Positions 42,107 to 50,726 of a stretch of 61,572 bases of DNA are shown piece after piece; the stretch's first letter is position 1; each line of letters starts with the position of its first letter. The DNA lies in NCBI RefSeq assembly GCF_001696715.1, contig NZ_MBFM01000005.1, forward strand, positions 141,379 to 202,950, in the 5' to 3' direction. Both the position numbers and the translations under genes were made by a program. Under the pieces are notes generated by a model. It saw nothing but the letters and a program-made list of their open reading frames with translations. It searched no databases and was not told the origin of the DNA. This stretch comes from Thauera phenolivorans. GTDB taxonomy: Bacteria; Pseudomonadota; Gammaproteobacteria; Burkholderiales; Rhodocyclaceae.

Positions 42107-43270
42107 ATGCTGAAGCTGAAGTCCGCCGCGCTCGCCCTCGCCCTCGCCGCCGCCGTTGGCGCCCATGCCGCCGACCCGATCAAGGTCGGTGTCGCGCTCG
42201 ACATCTCCGGGCCCTTCGCCACCATCGGCGCCGAGACCCGCGACGGCCTGAACCTCGCGATCGAGCAGCTCGGCGGCAAGCTCGGCGGCTTCGACGCCGA
42301 GTTCCTGCAGACCGACTTCGCCGGCAACCCGGAGCAGGCCACGCAGCTCGTGCGCCGCTACCTGCAGGCCGAGAAGATCGACTTCTTCACCGGCCCGGTC
42401 GCCTCCAACTCGGCGCTCGCGGTGGGCCCGGCGCTGTTCGCCGCCAAGGTGCCCTTCCTGTCGAGCAACCCGGGGCCGAGTCAGTTCGCCGGCAAGCAGT
42501 GCAACCCCTACTTCTTCGGCGTGTACCAGAACGACACCTACGACGAGGCGGCCGGCCGCGTCGCCAACGACAAGGGCTATCGCAACATGGTCCTGATCGC
42601 GCCCAACTATCCCGCGGGCAAGGACCACCTCGGCGGCTTCAAGCGGCTCTACGAGGGGGCGGTGAAGGAGGAGATCTACACCAAGGTCGGCCAGATCGAC
42701 TACGCCGCCGAGATCGCCCGCATCCGCGCGGCGAAGCCGGACGCGGTGTACTTCTTCCTGCCCGCGGCGATGGGCATCAACTTCATCAAGCAGTACGTCG
42801 CCGGCGGCCTGAAGGACATCCCGCTGATCGGGCCGGGCTTCTCCGCCGACCAGGACACGCTCGCCGCGGTCGGCGAGCCCGCCGTCGGCCTGTTCAACAC
42901 CGCGCACTGGGCCCACGACCTCGACCTGCCGGCGAACAAGGCCTTCGTCGAGGCCTTCCGCAACAAGTACGACGGCCGCTATCCCACCGTCTACGCCGCC
43001 CAGGCCTACGACGTGGTGATGGCGATGGACGCCGCGGTGCGCGAGGTCGAGGGCAGGGTGGACGACCGCGAAGCGGTGCTCGCCGCGCTCAGGAAGGCGG
43101 ACTTCGACTCGGTGCGCGGCGAATTCCGCTACGGCGCCAACAACTACCCGGTGCAGAACTACTACCTGCGGGTGGTGGAAAAGCGCGCCGACGGCACCAT
43201 CACCAACCGTCTCGTCGGCACCGTGCTGGAGCAGCACCAGGACGCCTACGTCGGCGACTGCAAGATGTAA
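42107..43270 (+). CDS. Branched-chain amino acid ABC transporter substrate-binding protein (LivJ/LivK type)
   Basis: Periplasmic type I binding protein of the HAAT family. The 387-residue product has a cleavable signal (MLKLKSAALALALAAAVGAHA), then IKVGVALDISGPFATIGAETRDGLNLAIEQLGGKLGG and a late VYAAQAYDVVMAMDAAV stretch. It is the first of five genes forming a complete Liv system. A TGATAATCT before the gene (about 42047-42055) may be an extended -10. The family takes Leu/Ile/Val but also aromatic compounds and amides, so the true ligand is open. Confidence 0.9.
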   Translation: MLKLKSAALALALAAAVGAHAADPIKVGVALDISGPFATIGAETRDGLNLAIEQLGGKLGGFDAEFLQTDFAGNPEQATQLVRRYLQAEKIDFFTGPVASNSALAVGPALFAAKVPFLSSNPGPSQFAGKQCNPYFFGVYQNDTYDEAAGRVANDKGYRNMVLIAPNYPAGKDHLGGFKRLYEGAVKEEIYTKVGQIDYAAEIARIRAAKPDAVYFFLPAAMGINFIKQYVAGGLKDIPLIGPGFSADQDTLAAVGEPAVGLFNTAHWAHDLDLPANKAFVEAFRNKYDGRYPTVYAAQAYDVVMAMDAAVREVEGRVDDREAVLAALRKADFDSVRGEFRYGANNYPVQNYYLRVVEKRADGTITNRLVGTVLEQHQDAYVGDCKM

Positions 43271-44191
43271 ATGGACTCGATCTTCGTCATCGAGCAGCTG
43301 CTCAACGGCCTCGGCTACGGGTTGATGCTGTTCCTGCTCGCCGCCGGCCTGAGCCTGGTGTTCGGGATCATGGACACCATGAACCTGGCCCACGGCTCGC
43401 TCTACATGGCCGGCGCCTACATCGCCGCGCGGGCGCACGAGGCCGGCGCCGGCTTCGCCACCGCGGTGCTGGCGGCGGTGGCCGCCACCGTGGTGATCGC
43501 CTTCCTGCTCGAGCAGGCGATCGTGCGCCGGCTGTATGCGCGCGACCATCTCGCCCAGGTCATCGCCACCTTCGGCGTCATCCTCATCGCCGACGACGTC
43601 GTGAAGGCGATCTGGGGCCCCTCGCCGGTGATGGCGGCGATGCCGGCCGCGCTCGCCGGGCCGGTGCAGCTCCTGCCCGAGCTGCCCTACCCGGCCTACC
43701 GCCTGCTGCTGATCGGGGTCGGCCTGCTGGTGGCGCTCGGCCTCTACCTCCTGGTGAGCCATACGCGGATCGGCATGCTGGTACGCGCCGGTGCCTCCAA
43801 CCGCGGCATGGCCGAGCTGATGGGCGTACGCGTGGGGCGGGTGTTCTCCTTCGTGTTCGTGCTCGGCGCCGCGCTGGCGGCGCTCGCCGGCGCGCTGATG
43901 GGGCCGATCAGCGCGGTGCAGATCGGCATGGGCGAGGCGATCCTGATCCCTGCGCTGGTGGTCATCGTCATCGGCGGCATCGGCTCGGTGCGCGGCGCCT
44001 TCGTCGCCGCGCTGCTGGTCGGCATGGTCGACACCGCGGGGCGCGCCTTCCTGCCGCCGGCACTGCGCGCGGTGCTGCCGCCGGCGCTCGCCGCCGAGCT
44101 CGGCGCCGCGCTCGCCGGCATCGCGATGTACCTGCTGATGGCGGCGGTGCTGATCCTGAAGCCGGCGGGGCTGTTCCCCGCGCGCGGCTGA
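43271..44191 (+). CDS. livH: Branched-chain amino acid ABC transporter permease LivH
   Basis: Membrane subunit with about eight hydrophobic segments, 306 residues. The GLGYGLMLFLLAAGLSLVFGIMDTMNLAHGSLYM start and the RAGASNRGMAELMGVRVGR and GGIGSVRGAFVAALLVG segments are typical of LivH. Its ATG immediately follows the substrate-binding protein's stop with no gap. Confidence 0.93.
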   Translation: MDSIFVIEQLLNGLGYGLMLFLLAAGLSLVFGIMDTMNLAHGSLYMAGAYIAARAHEAGAGFATAVLAAVAATVVIAFLLEQAIVRRLYARDHLAQVIATFGVILIADDVVKAIWGPSPVMAAMPAALAGPVQLLPELPYPAYRLLLIGVGLLVALGLYLLVSHTRIGMLVRAGASNRGMAELMGVRVGRVFSFVFVLGAALAALAGALMGPISAVQIGMGEAILIPALVVIVIGGIGSVRGAFVAALLVGMVDTAGRAFLPPALRAVLPPALAAELGAALAGIAMYLLMAAVLILKPAGLFPARG

Positions 44192-44203
44192 GGCGGGGTG
44201 ACG

Positions 44204-45193
44204 ATGACAAGACCCGGCAAGGCCTCCTCCGCCGTGCCCGCCGCGGACCTCGCGCCGCTCGCCGCCCGCGTGCTGCCCTGGGTGCTGCTCGCCGTGCTCG
44301 CCGCCTTTCCGCTGCTGGCACCGGTGCTCGGGCTCGAATACTGGCTCGGCTTCGTGCGCCGGCTGCTGATCGTGATGATCGCCGCCACCAGTCTCAACTT
44401 CATCCTCGGCTACGGCGGCATGGCCGCTCTCGGCCATGCCGGTTTCATCGGCGTCGGCGCCTACACGGTGGTGGCGCTGGTCGACGCCGGCGTCGGCTCG
44501 GCCTGGCTCGCGTGGGGCGCTGCGCTCGCCGCGTCAGCGCTGGCGGCGGCGGCGATCGGCGCGCTCTCGCTGCGCACCCGCGGGGTGTATTTCCTCATGA
44601 TCACGCTCGCCTTCGCGCAGATGCTGTACTACCTCGCGGTGTCGCTCAGCGCCTATGGCGGCGATGACGGCTACGGCCTGTATACCCCGCTCGCGCTCGG
44701 GGCCGGCATCGACACCGGCGACGAGGCGGTCTTCTTCTGGGTGGTGCTGGCGATCGCGGCGCTGGTCTTCGCGCTCTTCAGCCGGATTGCGGCCTCGCGC
44801 TTCGGCCACGCGCTGATGGGCATCCGCGACAACGAGACGCGCATGAGCGCACTCGGCTACCCGGTGTTCCGCCTCAAGCTCGCCGCCTTCGCCGGTGCCG
44901 GCGCGCTCGCCGGGCTGGCGGGCGCGCTGCTGGCGAGCCACAACGCCTTCGTCAGCCCCTCGCTGATGCACTGGACCGAATCCGCCACCCTGTTGGTGAT
45001 GGTGGTGCTCGGCGGTCTCGGCCGGCGCTGGGGCGCGCCGCTCGGGGTGGCGGTGTGGCTGGTGCTCGCCGAGGTACTCAAGCTCCACACCGAGTACTGG
45101 CACTGGCCGCTCGGCTTGCTGCTGATCACGGTCGTCTTCCTCGCCCCGCGCGGGCTGGCGGCGCTGTTCGCGCGCGCGGGACGGGCGGCATGA
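44204..45193 (+). CDS. livM: Branched-chain amino acid ABC transporter permease LivM
   Basis: Second permease of the system, 329 residues from ATG 44204; a GTG six bases upstream is the alternative. The GGCGGGG ahead favours the ATG. Family features: MIAATSLNFILGYGGMAALGHAGFIGVGAYTV, LRTRGVYFLMITLAFAQMLY, MGIRDNETRMSALGYPVFRLKL and VLGGLGRRWGAPLG. The stop overlaps the livG start at 45190. Confidence 0.92.
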   Translation: MTRPGKASSAVPAADLAPLAARVLPWVLLAVLAAFPLLAPVLGLEYWLGFVRRLLIVMIAATSLNFILGYGGMAALGHAGFIGVGAYTVVALVDAGVGSAWLAWGAALAASALAAAAIGALSLRTRGVYFLMITLAFAQMLYYLAVSLSAYGGDDGYGLYTPLALGAGIDTGDEAVFFWVVLAIAALVFALFSRIAASRFGHALMGIRDNETRMSALGYPVFRLKLAAFAGAGALAGLAGALLASHNAFVSPSLMHWTESATLLVMVVLGGLGRRWGAPLGVAVWLVLAEVLKLHTEYWHWPLGLLLITVVFLAPRGLAALFARAGRAA

Positions 45194-45945
45194 GCGCCAG
45201 CCTGTTCAGCGCGCAAGGCCTGGTCAAGCGCTTCGGCGGCCTGGTCGCCACCGACCATGTCGATCTGGCGGTCGAAGCGGGCGAGATCCATGCGCTGATC
45301 GGCCCCAACGGCGCCGGCAAGTCGACCGTGGTGAACCTGATCTCCGGCCTGCTCGCCCCGGACGCCGGCCGCATCGTGCTCGACGGCGTCGAGCTCACCG
45401 GCATGCCCGCCCATCGCCGGGTGCGTCACGGCCTGTCGCGCTGCTTCCAGGTCACCAGCGTGTTCGGCGCCAACACCGTGTTCGACAACCTGCTGCTCGC
45501 GGTGCAGGCGCACACCGGCTCGAGCTTCCGCTGCCTCGGTCGGCGTTCGGCGGACACCCGCCTGCACGCGCGCGCGCTCGCGCTGGCGCACGAGCTCGGC
45601 CTGGCGGACGTCCTGCACCGGGTCGCCGCCGCGCTCCCGCACGGCGTGCAGCGCCGGCTCGACCTCGCCCTCGCGCTCGCGGCCGAACCGCGCCTGCTGC
45701 TGCTCGACGAGCCGATGGCCGGCATGGGGCCGGAGGATTCGGCGCAGATGGTGGCGCTGATCCGCAGCCTGCGCGAGCGCTGTGCGATCCTGCTGATCGA
45801 GCACGACATGGACGCGGTGTTCCAGCTCGCCGACCGCATCACCGTCCTCGCCTCGGGCCGCGTGCTCGCCACCGGCGAGGTCGGCGACATCCGCGCCCAC
45901 CCCGAGGTGCAGGCGGTGTATCTCGGCAGCGAGGCGGCGGCATGA
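45190..45945 (+). CDS. livG: ABC transporter ATP-binding protein LivG
   Basis: One of two ATPases of the Liv system, 251 residues. Walker A GPNGAGKST, signature-like LPHGVQRRLDLALALA and Walker B LLLLDEPMAGM are present, with the long insertion between Walker A and signature typical of LivG. The ATG at 45190 overlaps the livM stop, so the longer open frame upstream is not used. Confidence 0.93.
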   Translation: MSASLFSAQGLVKRFGGLVATDHVDLAVEAGEIHALIGPNGAGKSTVVNLISGLLAPDAGRIVLDGVELTGMPAHRRVRHGLSRCFQVTSVFGANTVFDNLLLAVQAHTGSSFRCLGRRSADTRLHARALALAHELGLADVLHRVAAALPHGVQRRLDLALALAAEPRLLLLDEPMAGMGPEDSAQMVALIRSLRERCAILLIEHDMDAVFQLADRITVLASGRVLATGEVGDIRAHPEVQAVYLGSEAAA

Positions 45946-46655
45946 GCGCGCCGCTGCTGGAGGTGCGCGGGCTGGCGGCGGGTTACGGTGCGAGTCAGGT
46001 GCTGTTCGGCGTCGATCTCGACATCCGCGCCGGTGAGGTCGTGACCCTGCTCGGGCGCAACGGCATGGGCAAGACGACGACGATCCGCGCGCTCACCGGC
46101 AGCCTGCGCGCGCGCGGTGGCGAGATTCGCTTCGCCGGCACGCCCCTCGAGCGGCTCGCCGCCGACGCGATCGCCCGTCTCGGCGTGGCGATCGTGCCCG
46201 AGGGCAGGCAGTGCTTTCCCAATCTGAGCGTGCGCGAGCATCTGCTCGCGTTCGCCGCCAACCGCAGCGGCCGTGCCGAGCCGTGGACGCTCGCGCGCCT
46301 CTACGTGCTGTTTCCGCGCCTGCAGGAGCGCGCCGGCCACCTCGGCAACCAGCTCTCCGGCGGCGAGCAGCAGATGCTGGCGATCGCGCGTGCGCTGTCG
46401 ACCAACCCGCGGCTGCTGATCCTCGACGAGGCCACCGAAGGCCTCGCGCCAGTGATCCGGGAGGAGATCTGGCGCTGCCTCGACCGTCTGAAGGCCGCCG
46501 GCCAGACCACCCTGGTGGTCGACAAGTATGTCGAGCGCCTGGTGAGGCTCGCCGACCGCCACTTCATCCTCGAGCGCGGACGGGTGGCGTGGCAGGGGGA
46601 TTCGGCCGCGCTCGCCGCCGACCGCGGTCTGTGGCAGCGCTACCTCGGGGTGTGA
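45942..46655 (+). CDS. livF: ABC transporter ATP-binding protein LivF
   Basis: Second ATPase of the Liv system, 237 residues. Walker A GRNGMGKTT, signature LSGGEQQMLAIARAL, Walker B LLILDEATEGLAPVI. GRNGMGKTT instead of the usual GxNGAGKT is common in LivF proteins. ATGA overlap with livG. Last gene of the operon. Confidence 0.94.
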   Translation: MSAPLLEVRGLAAGYGASQVLFGVDLDIRAGEVVTLLGRNGMGKTTTIRALTGSLRARGGEIRFAGTPLERLAADAIARLGVAIVPEGRQCFPNLSVREHLLAFAANRSGRAEPWTLARLYVLFPRLQERAGHLGNQLSGGEQQMLAIARALSTNPRLLILDEATEGLAPVIREEIWRCLDRLKAAGQTTLVVDKYVERLVRLADRHFILERGRVAWQGDSAALAADRGLWQRYLGV

Positions 46656-46751
46656 CGGGGAGCGGGGCGGGCGGCGCGTGAGCGCGCGCGCCTCGCGCGC
46701 CGCGGCTTCGATTACACTGGCATCGTCCGTCGTCACTGCCGAGGAGCCGCC

Positions 46752-47132
46752 ATGAACTGGTATCTCGCCGTCCTGAAGAAGTACGCCGTGTTCTCCGGGC
46801 GCGCCAGTCGCTCCGAGTACTGGTATTTCGTGCTGTTCAACCTGCTGGTGTCGATCGGCCTGTCGATGATCGACAGCGTGCTCGGCAGCTTCAGCGAGGA
46901 GGGCGGCGTCGGCCTGCTCAGCGGCCTGTATGCGCTCGCCGTGCTGCTGCCGACGATCGGCGTCAGCGTGCGCCGGCTGCACGACATCGGCCGCACTGGC
47001 TGGTGGGTGCTGATCGGCCTGGTGCCGGTGATCGGCACCATCGTGCTGCTGGTCTTCGCCGTGCTGGACAGCCAGCCGGGTGCCAACGAGTACGGCCCCA
47101 ACCCCAAGACCGCGGTGCTGCCGCCCGCCTGA
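46752..47132 (+). CDS. DUF805 family membrane protein
   Basis: A 126-residue membrane protein with three to four hydrophobic segments. The family pattern is clear: WYLAVLKKYAVFSGRASRSEYWYF at the N-terminus and VRRLHDIGRTGWWVLIGLVPVIG in the middle. DUF805 proteins are inner-membrane proteins of unknown function, sometimes fused to other envelope domains. GAGGAG lies in front of the start. Convergent with the following small gene. Confidence 0.88.
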   Translation: MNWYLAVLKKYAVFSGRASRSEYWYFVLFNLLVSIGLSMIDSVLGSFSEEGGVGLLSGLYALAVLLPTIGVSVRRLHDIGRTGWWVLIGLVPVIGTIVLLVFAVLDSQPGANEYGPNPKTAVLPPA

Positions 47133-47166
47133 GCCCGGCCAGCCGGCTCCGGCCGCGGGCCTGCGT

Positions 47167-47448
47167 TCAGTTGTCGTCGAGGTGCGGCCGCCATTCCTCG
47201 CCCGGCTCGCCGGTGTCGGGGTCGATCCAGTCGGAGATGCCGATCTCGTCCTCGGCCTCCTCCAGGCTCTCGCTCTCGACGAGGTCGTCGGCGGGCTCGA
47301 ACTCCATGTCCTGCTCGGCCTCGCGCAGGGTGGCGAAGGGGCCGTATTCGCGCCCGCTCGCCTTGTCCTGCCAGTAAAAGCCGTCGGGGCGCTCGATGAT
47401 GCGGTTGGCGTCGTCCGCAGCGGGCGAACGTGGCGCTTCGGGTTTCAT
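47167..47448 (-). CDS. Hypothetical small acidic protein
   Basis: A 93-residue protein, strongly acidic in its second half (many Glu and Asp: AEQDMEFEPADDLVESESLEEAEDE). It contains IIERPDGFYWQDKASGREYGPFATLREAEQDM, a pattern that looks like a short beta-hairpin with aromatic residues followed by a helix. A GGGAGG Shine-Dalgarno before ATG 47448 supports it as a real gene. No signal peptide, no enzyme motif. Function not recognised. Confidence 0.6.
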   Translation of the reverse strand: MKPEAPRSPAADDANRIIERPDGFYWQDKASGREYGPFATLREAEQDMEFEPADDLVESESLEEAEDEIGISDWIDPDTGEPGEEWRPHLDDN

Positions 47449-47532
47449 GCTGGCCTCCCGTGCCCGGGGATGTCGGGCTTCACTGCAAACTAGCACAGGC
47501 GCGGCCAGCGCGTGTCCACCGACGGGCGCACT

Positions 47533-47859
47533 TCAGGGGCAGTGGATCCGCCCGCCGATCTGTCGGCAGCGGCCGGCGGGGCCGAACAGGCTGCCGCCGC
47601 CGCCGCGATGGTAGCTGTTGCCGAGATTGTCGCGGCAGCCGTTGGCGTCGCAATTGGTGATCAGGCGGCGGGTCGGCGCGCCGTCGCCGCGCTCCGTGCC
47701 GCCGGCGGGCCGCTGCTCGGTCGGCACCGGTCGGGCGGGACGCTCGCCCGACCTGCCGGCACGCTCGCCCGCGGCCGTGCCTGCCGCGTCGGACGGCAGG
47801 GCGGCAAGCAGCACGGCCGCGAGCATGACGCTGCCGAGGTCAGTCCTGCTGACCTGCAT
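47533..47859 (-). CDS. Hypothetical small exported cysteine-containing protein
   Basis: A 108-residue protein with an N-terminal signal peptide (about residues 1-26, LGSVMLAAVLLAALPSDAAG), a Pro/Arg/Gly-rich linker and a conserved-looking C-terminal module: NCDANGCRDNLGNSYHRGGG, then FGPAGRCRQIGGRIHC. The four cysteines could form two disulfides. I recognise similar C-terminal modules in other small exported proteobacterial proteins of unknown function. GGGAGGA before ATG 47859 supports the start. It lies downstream of the ABC transporter ATPase gene on the same strand. Confidence 0.65.
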   Translation of the reverse strand: MQVSRTDLGSVMLAAVLLAALPSDAAGTAAGERAGRSGERPARPVPTEQRPAGGTERGDGAPTRRLITNCDANGCRDNLGNSYHRGGGGSLFGPAGRCRQIGGRIHCP

Positions 47860-47902
47860 CGCGATCCTCCCTCGATGCGGGTGCGCCCGGCTCGGGCCGG
47901 TT

Positions 47903-48697
47903 TCAGCCGAGCAGCAACGCATCGTCGTCGATCTGCTCGCCGCGCACCTTCTCGAACATCTCGAGCAGGTGGCGCACGTCGAGTCCCTTGCGTTCCGCGC
48001 CCGCGACGTCGAGCACGACCTTGCCCTGGTGCAGCATCACCGTGCGCTCGCCGACGTCGAGCGCCTGGCGCATGCTGTGGGTCACCATCATCGTGGTGAG
48101 CTTGTGCTCGGCGACGATGCGCGCGGTCAACTGCAGCACGAATTGGGCGGTGCGCGGATCGAGCGCGGCGGTGTGTTCGTCGAGCAGCAGGATGCGCGAG
48201 GGCCGCAGCGCGGCCATCAGCAGGCTCACCGCCTGGCGCTGGCCGCCCGAGAGCAGGCCGATGCGGTCGCCGATGCGGTTCTCCAGGCCCAGCCCGAGGG
48301 TGGCGAGATGGGCACGGTACTCCTCGCGTCGCGCCGGCCTGACCGCGTGGCGGAAGCCGCGCTTGCCGCCGCGCAGGTCGGCGAGCGCCATGTTCTCCTC
48401 GATCGTCAGGTCCTCGCAGGTGCCCGCCATCGGGTCCTGGAACACCCGCGCCACCCGCGCCGCACGCTCCCACACCGGCTGGCGGGTGACGTCGACGCCG
48501 TCGATCTCGATGCGGCCACGGTCGACCGCCATGTCGCCCGACACCGCGTTGAGCAGGGTCGATTTGCCGGCGCCGTTGGAGCCGATCACGGTGACGAACT
48601 GGCCGGCCGGGATCTCCAGGCTCATGCCGCGCAGCGCGCGGGTCTCGATCGGCGTGCCGGCGTTGAAGGTCATGTGCAGGTCCTGTGCGCTCAGCAT
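47903..48697 (-). CDS. ABC transporter ATP-binding protein (TrpXYZ-like system)
   Basis: ATPase of a small organic solute importer, 264 residues. Walker A GSNGAGKST, signature LLSGGQRQAVSLLMA, Walker B ILLLDEHTAALDP (His after Glu is common in this subgroup), switch His in TMMVTHSMRQAL. Third gene of the minus-strand set binding protein-permease-ATPase. Its start is one base from the permease stop. Confidence 0.9.
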   Translation of the reverse strand: MLSAQDLHMTFNAGTPIETRALRGMSLEIPAGQFVTVIGSNGAGKSTLLNAVSGDMAVDRGRIEIDGVDVTRQPVWERAARVARVFQDPMAGTCEDLTIEENMALADLRGGKRGFRHAVRPARREEYRAHLATLGLGLENRIGDRIGLLSGGQRQAVSLLMAALRPSRILLLDEHTAALDPRTAQFVLQLTARIVAEHKLTTMMVTHSMRQALDVGERTVMLHQGKVVLDVAGAERKGLDVRHLLEMFEKVRGEQIDDDALLLG

Positions 48698-48698
48698 C

Positions 48699-49589
48699 TC
48701 AGTTCCCCTTGCCGCCGGCGATGCGGCGCTTGATCATCGGCAGCACCAGCGCCACCGTCACCAGCAGCGCGGTCACCAGGTTGAGGTCCTGCGCCTGCAG
48801 GCCGATGAAGTCGCTGTTGAGCGCGAGCGCGATGAAGAAGCGATAGACGATCGCGCCCAGGATCACCGCCAGGGTGGCGAGGAAGAGCTTGCGCGAGGGC
48901 AGGATGCTCTCGCCCACGATCACCGCCGCGAGGCCGATGACGATGGTGCCCACGCCCATCGAGATGTCGGCGCCGCCCTGGGTCTGGGCGAACAACGCGC
49001 CGGCGAGCCCCACCAGCGCATTCGACAGCGCCATGCCGCCGAGGATCATCCAGCCGGTGTTGACGCCCTGGGCGCGCGCCATGCGCGGGTTGGAGCCGGT
49101 GGCGCGCATCGCCAGCCCGGTCTGGGTGGTGAAGAACCAGTCGAGCAGCAGCTTGGCGACGAGCACCACGCCCACCAGCAGCAGCGGGCGGAACACGTAG
49201 TCGGCGAGCGCCTCGCTCTTCAGCAGGGTGAATACCGTGGGCTCGGTGATCAGCGGCACGTTCGGCCGGCCCATGATGCGCAGGTTGATCGAATACAGCG
49301 CGATCATCATCAGGATGCTGGCGAGCAGGTCCATGATGCGCAGCCGCACGTTGAGCCAGCCGGTGATCGTACCCGCGAGCGCGCCCGCCAGGGTGGCGGC
49401 GATGGTGGCGCTGAAGGGATCGGTGCCGGCGGCGATCAGGGTCGCGGCGACCGCGCCACCGAGCGGGAAGCTGCCGTCCACGGTGAGGTCGGGAAAGCGC
49501 AGGATGCGGAAGGAGATCAGCACGCCGAGGGCGACGAGCGCGAAGATCAGGCCGATCTCGAAGGCGCCGAGGAGAGAATAGAGCGACAT
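48699..49589 (-). CDS. ABC transporter permease (TrpXYZ-like system)
   Basis: Membrane subunit of about nine hydrophobic segments, 296 residues, related to the LivH-type permease superfamily: FEIGLIFALVALGVLISFRILRFPDLTVDGSFPLGGAVAA, GLAMRATGSNPRMARAQGVNTGWMILGGMALSNAL and VGTIVIGLAAVIVGE. A single permease gene means it acts as a homodimer. It follows the binding protein gene by about 100 bases. Confidence 0.9.
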   Translation of the reverse strand: MSLYSLLGAFEIGLIFALVALGVLISFRILRFPDLTVDGSFPLGGAVAATLIAAGTDPFSATIAATLAGALAGTITGWLNVRLRIMDLLASILMMIALYSINLRIMGRPNVPLITEPTVFTLLKSEALADYVFRPLLLVGVVLVAKLLLDWFFTTQTGLAMRATGSNPRMARAQGVNTGWMILGGMALSNALVGLAGALFAQTQGGADISMGVGTIVIGLAAVIVGESILPSRKLFLATLAVILGAIVYRFFIALALNSDFIGLQAQDLNLVTALLVTVALVLPMIKRRIAGGKGN

Positions 49590-49688
49590 TGGCGGGGAGG
49601 AAGGAGGACAAAGGCTGCCGGCGGGGCGGCGCCGGCGGAACGGGGCCGGCGAGGCCCCGGCGCAGCGCGGATTCAGGCGACGATCGGC

Positions 49689-50660
49689 TTACTCGACGAT
49701 CTTCGCCGCCGACTTCAGCAGCTCGTCGGACAGGGTCACACCCTGCTTCTTCGCCGCGGCCGGATTGACGAAGAGCGCCAGCTTGTCGCTGGTCTCGGAG
49801 GCGATCGCGCCCGGCTGCTCGCCGGCGAGGATGCGGGCGACGATGCGGCCGGTCTGCTCGCCGAGGCTGCGGTAGTCGATGCCGAGCGCGGCGATCGCGC
49901 CGCGCTCGACGCTGTCGGTGTCGGAGGCGATCAGCGGGATCCTGGCGTCGTTGCCCACCTTCACCAGCGCCTCGTAGGCCGACACCACGTTGTTGTCGGT
50001 ATTGGTATAGATCACGTCGACCTTGCCGATCAGGCTGCGCGCCGCCGAGCCGACGTCCACCGTGCGCGGCGCGGCGGCCTCGACCAGGCGCATGTCGTGC
50101 TTGGGCAGCAGTTCCTGCAGCCGCTTGACCACCACCACCGAGTTGGCCTCGCCCGGGTTGTAGACCATGCCCACCCGCTTCGCGTCCGGCACCACGCGGC
50201 GGATCAGCTCGACCTGCTGCTCGAGCTCGAGCACGTCAGAGACGCCGGTGACGTTCGTGCCCGAGGGGCCCATGCCCGGCACCAGCTGGGCGGCGACCGG
50301 GTCGGTCACCGCGGAATACACCACCGGCACGTTCTTGGTCGCGGCCACCACCGCCTGTGCCGAGGGCGTGGCGACGGCGACGATCGCGTCGGGACGGTCG
50401 CCGACGAACTTGCGCGCGATCTGCGCCGCAGTGCCGGTGTTGCCCTGGGCGCTCTGGTACTGCCACTTCAGGTTCTTCCCTTCCTCGTAGCCGGCCTTGG
50501 CGAGCGCGTCCTTGACGCCGTCCCGTACCGCGTCGAGCGCGGGGTGTTCGACGATCGCGGTGAGCGCGACCGATTTCTGTTGCGCCGCGGCCGGTGTGGC
50601 GAGAGCGAAGGACAGCGACAGGGCGCCGAGGAGGGCGAGGCAGGGCTTGGCGAGCGGCAT
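49689..50660 (-). CDS. ABC transporter substrate-binding protein (ABC_sub_bind/TrpX-like)
   Basis: Periplasmic binding protein, 323 residues: cleavable signal (LAKPCLALLGALSLSFALATPAAA), then VALTAIVEHPALDAVRDGVKDALAKAGY and NLKWQYQSAQGNTGTAAQIARKFVGD, VYSAVTDPVAAQLV, GTNVTGVSD. These are typical of the family whose streptococcal member TrpX binds tryptophan; other members take tyrosine or purine-like ligands. The ligand is therefore only suggested. First gene of the three-gene operon. Confidence 0.9.
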   Translation of the reverse strand: MPLAKPCLALLGALSLSFALATPAAAQQKSVALTAIVEHPALDAVRDGVKDALAKAGYEEGKNLKWQYQSAQGNTGTAAQIARKFVGDRPDAIVAVATPSAQAVVAATKNVPVVYSAVTDPVAAQLVPGMGPSGTNVTGVSDVLELEQQVELIRRVVPDAKRVGMVYNPGEANSVVVVKRLQELLPKHDMRLVEAAAPRTVDVGSAARSLIGKVDVIYTNTDNNVVSAYEALVKVGNDARIPLIASDTDSVERGAIAALGIDYRSLGEQTGRIVARILAGEQPGAIASETSDKLALFVNPAAAKKQGVTLSDELLKSAAKIVE

Positions 50661-50726
50661 GGTTGAACTCCCGGGAGATGCACGCGACGGCGCCACCGTG
50701 CGGCCGCCGTCCATCAGGGCGGAAGT

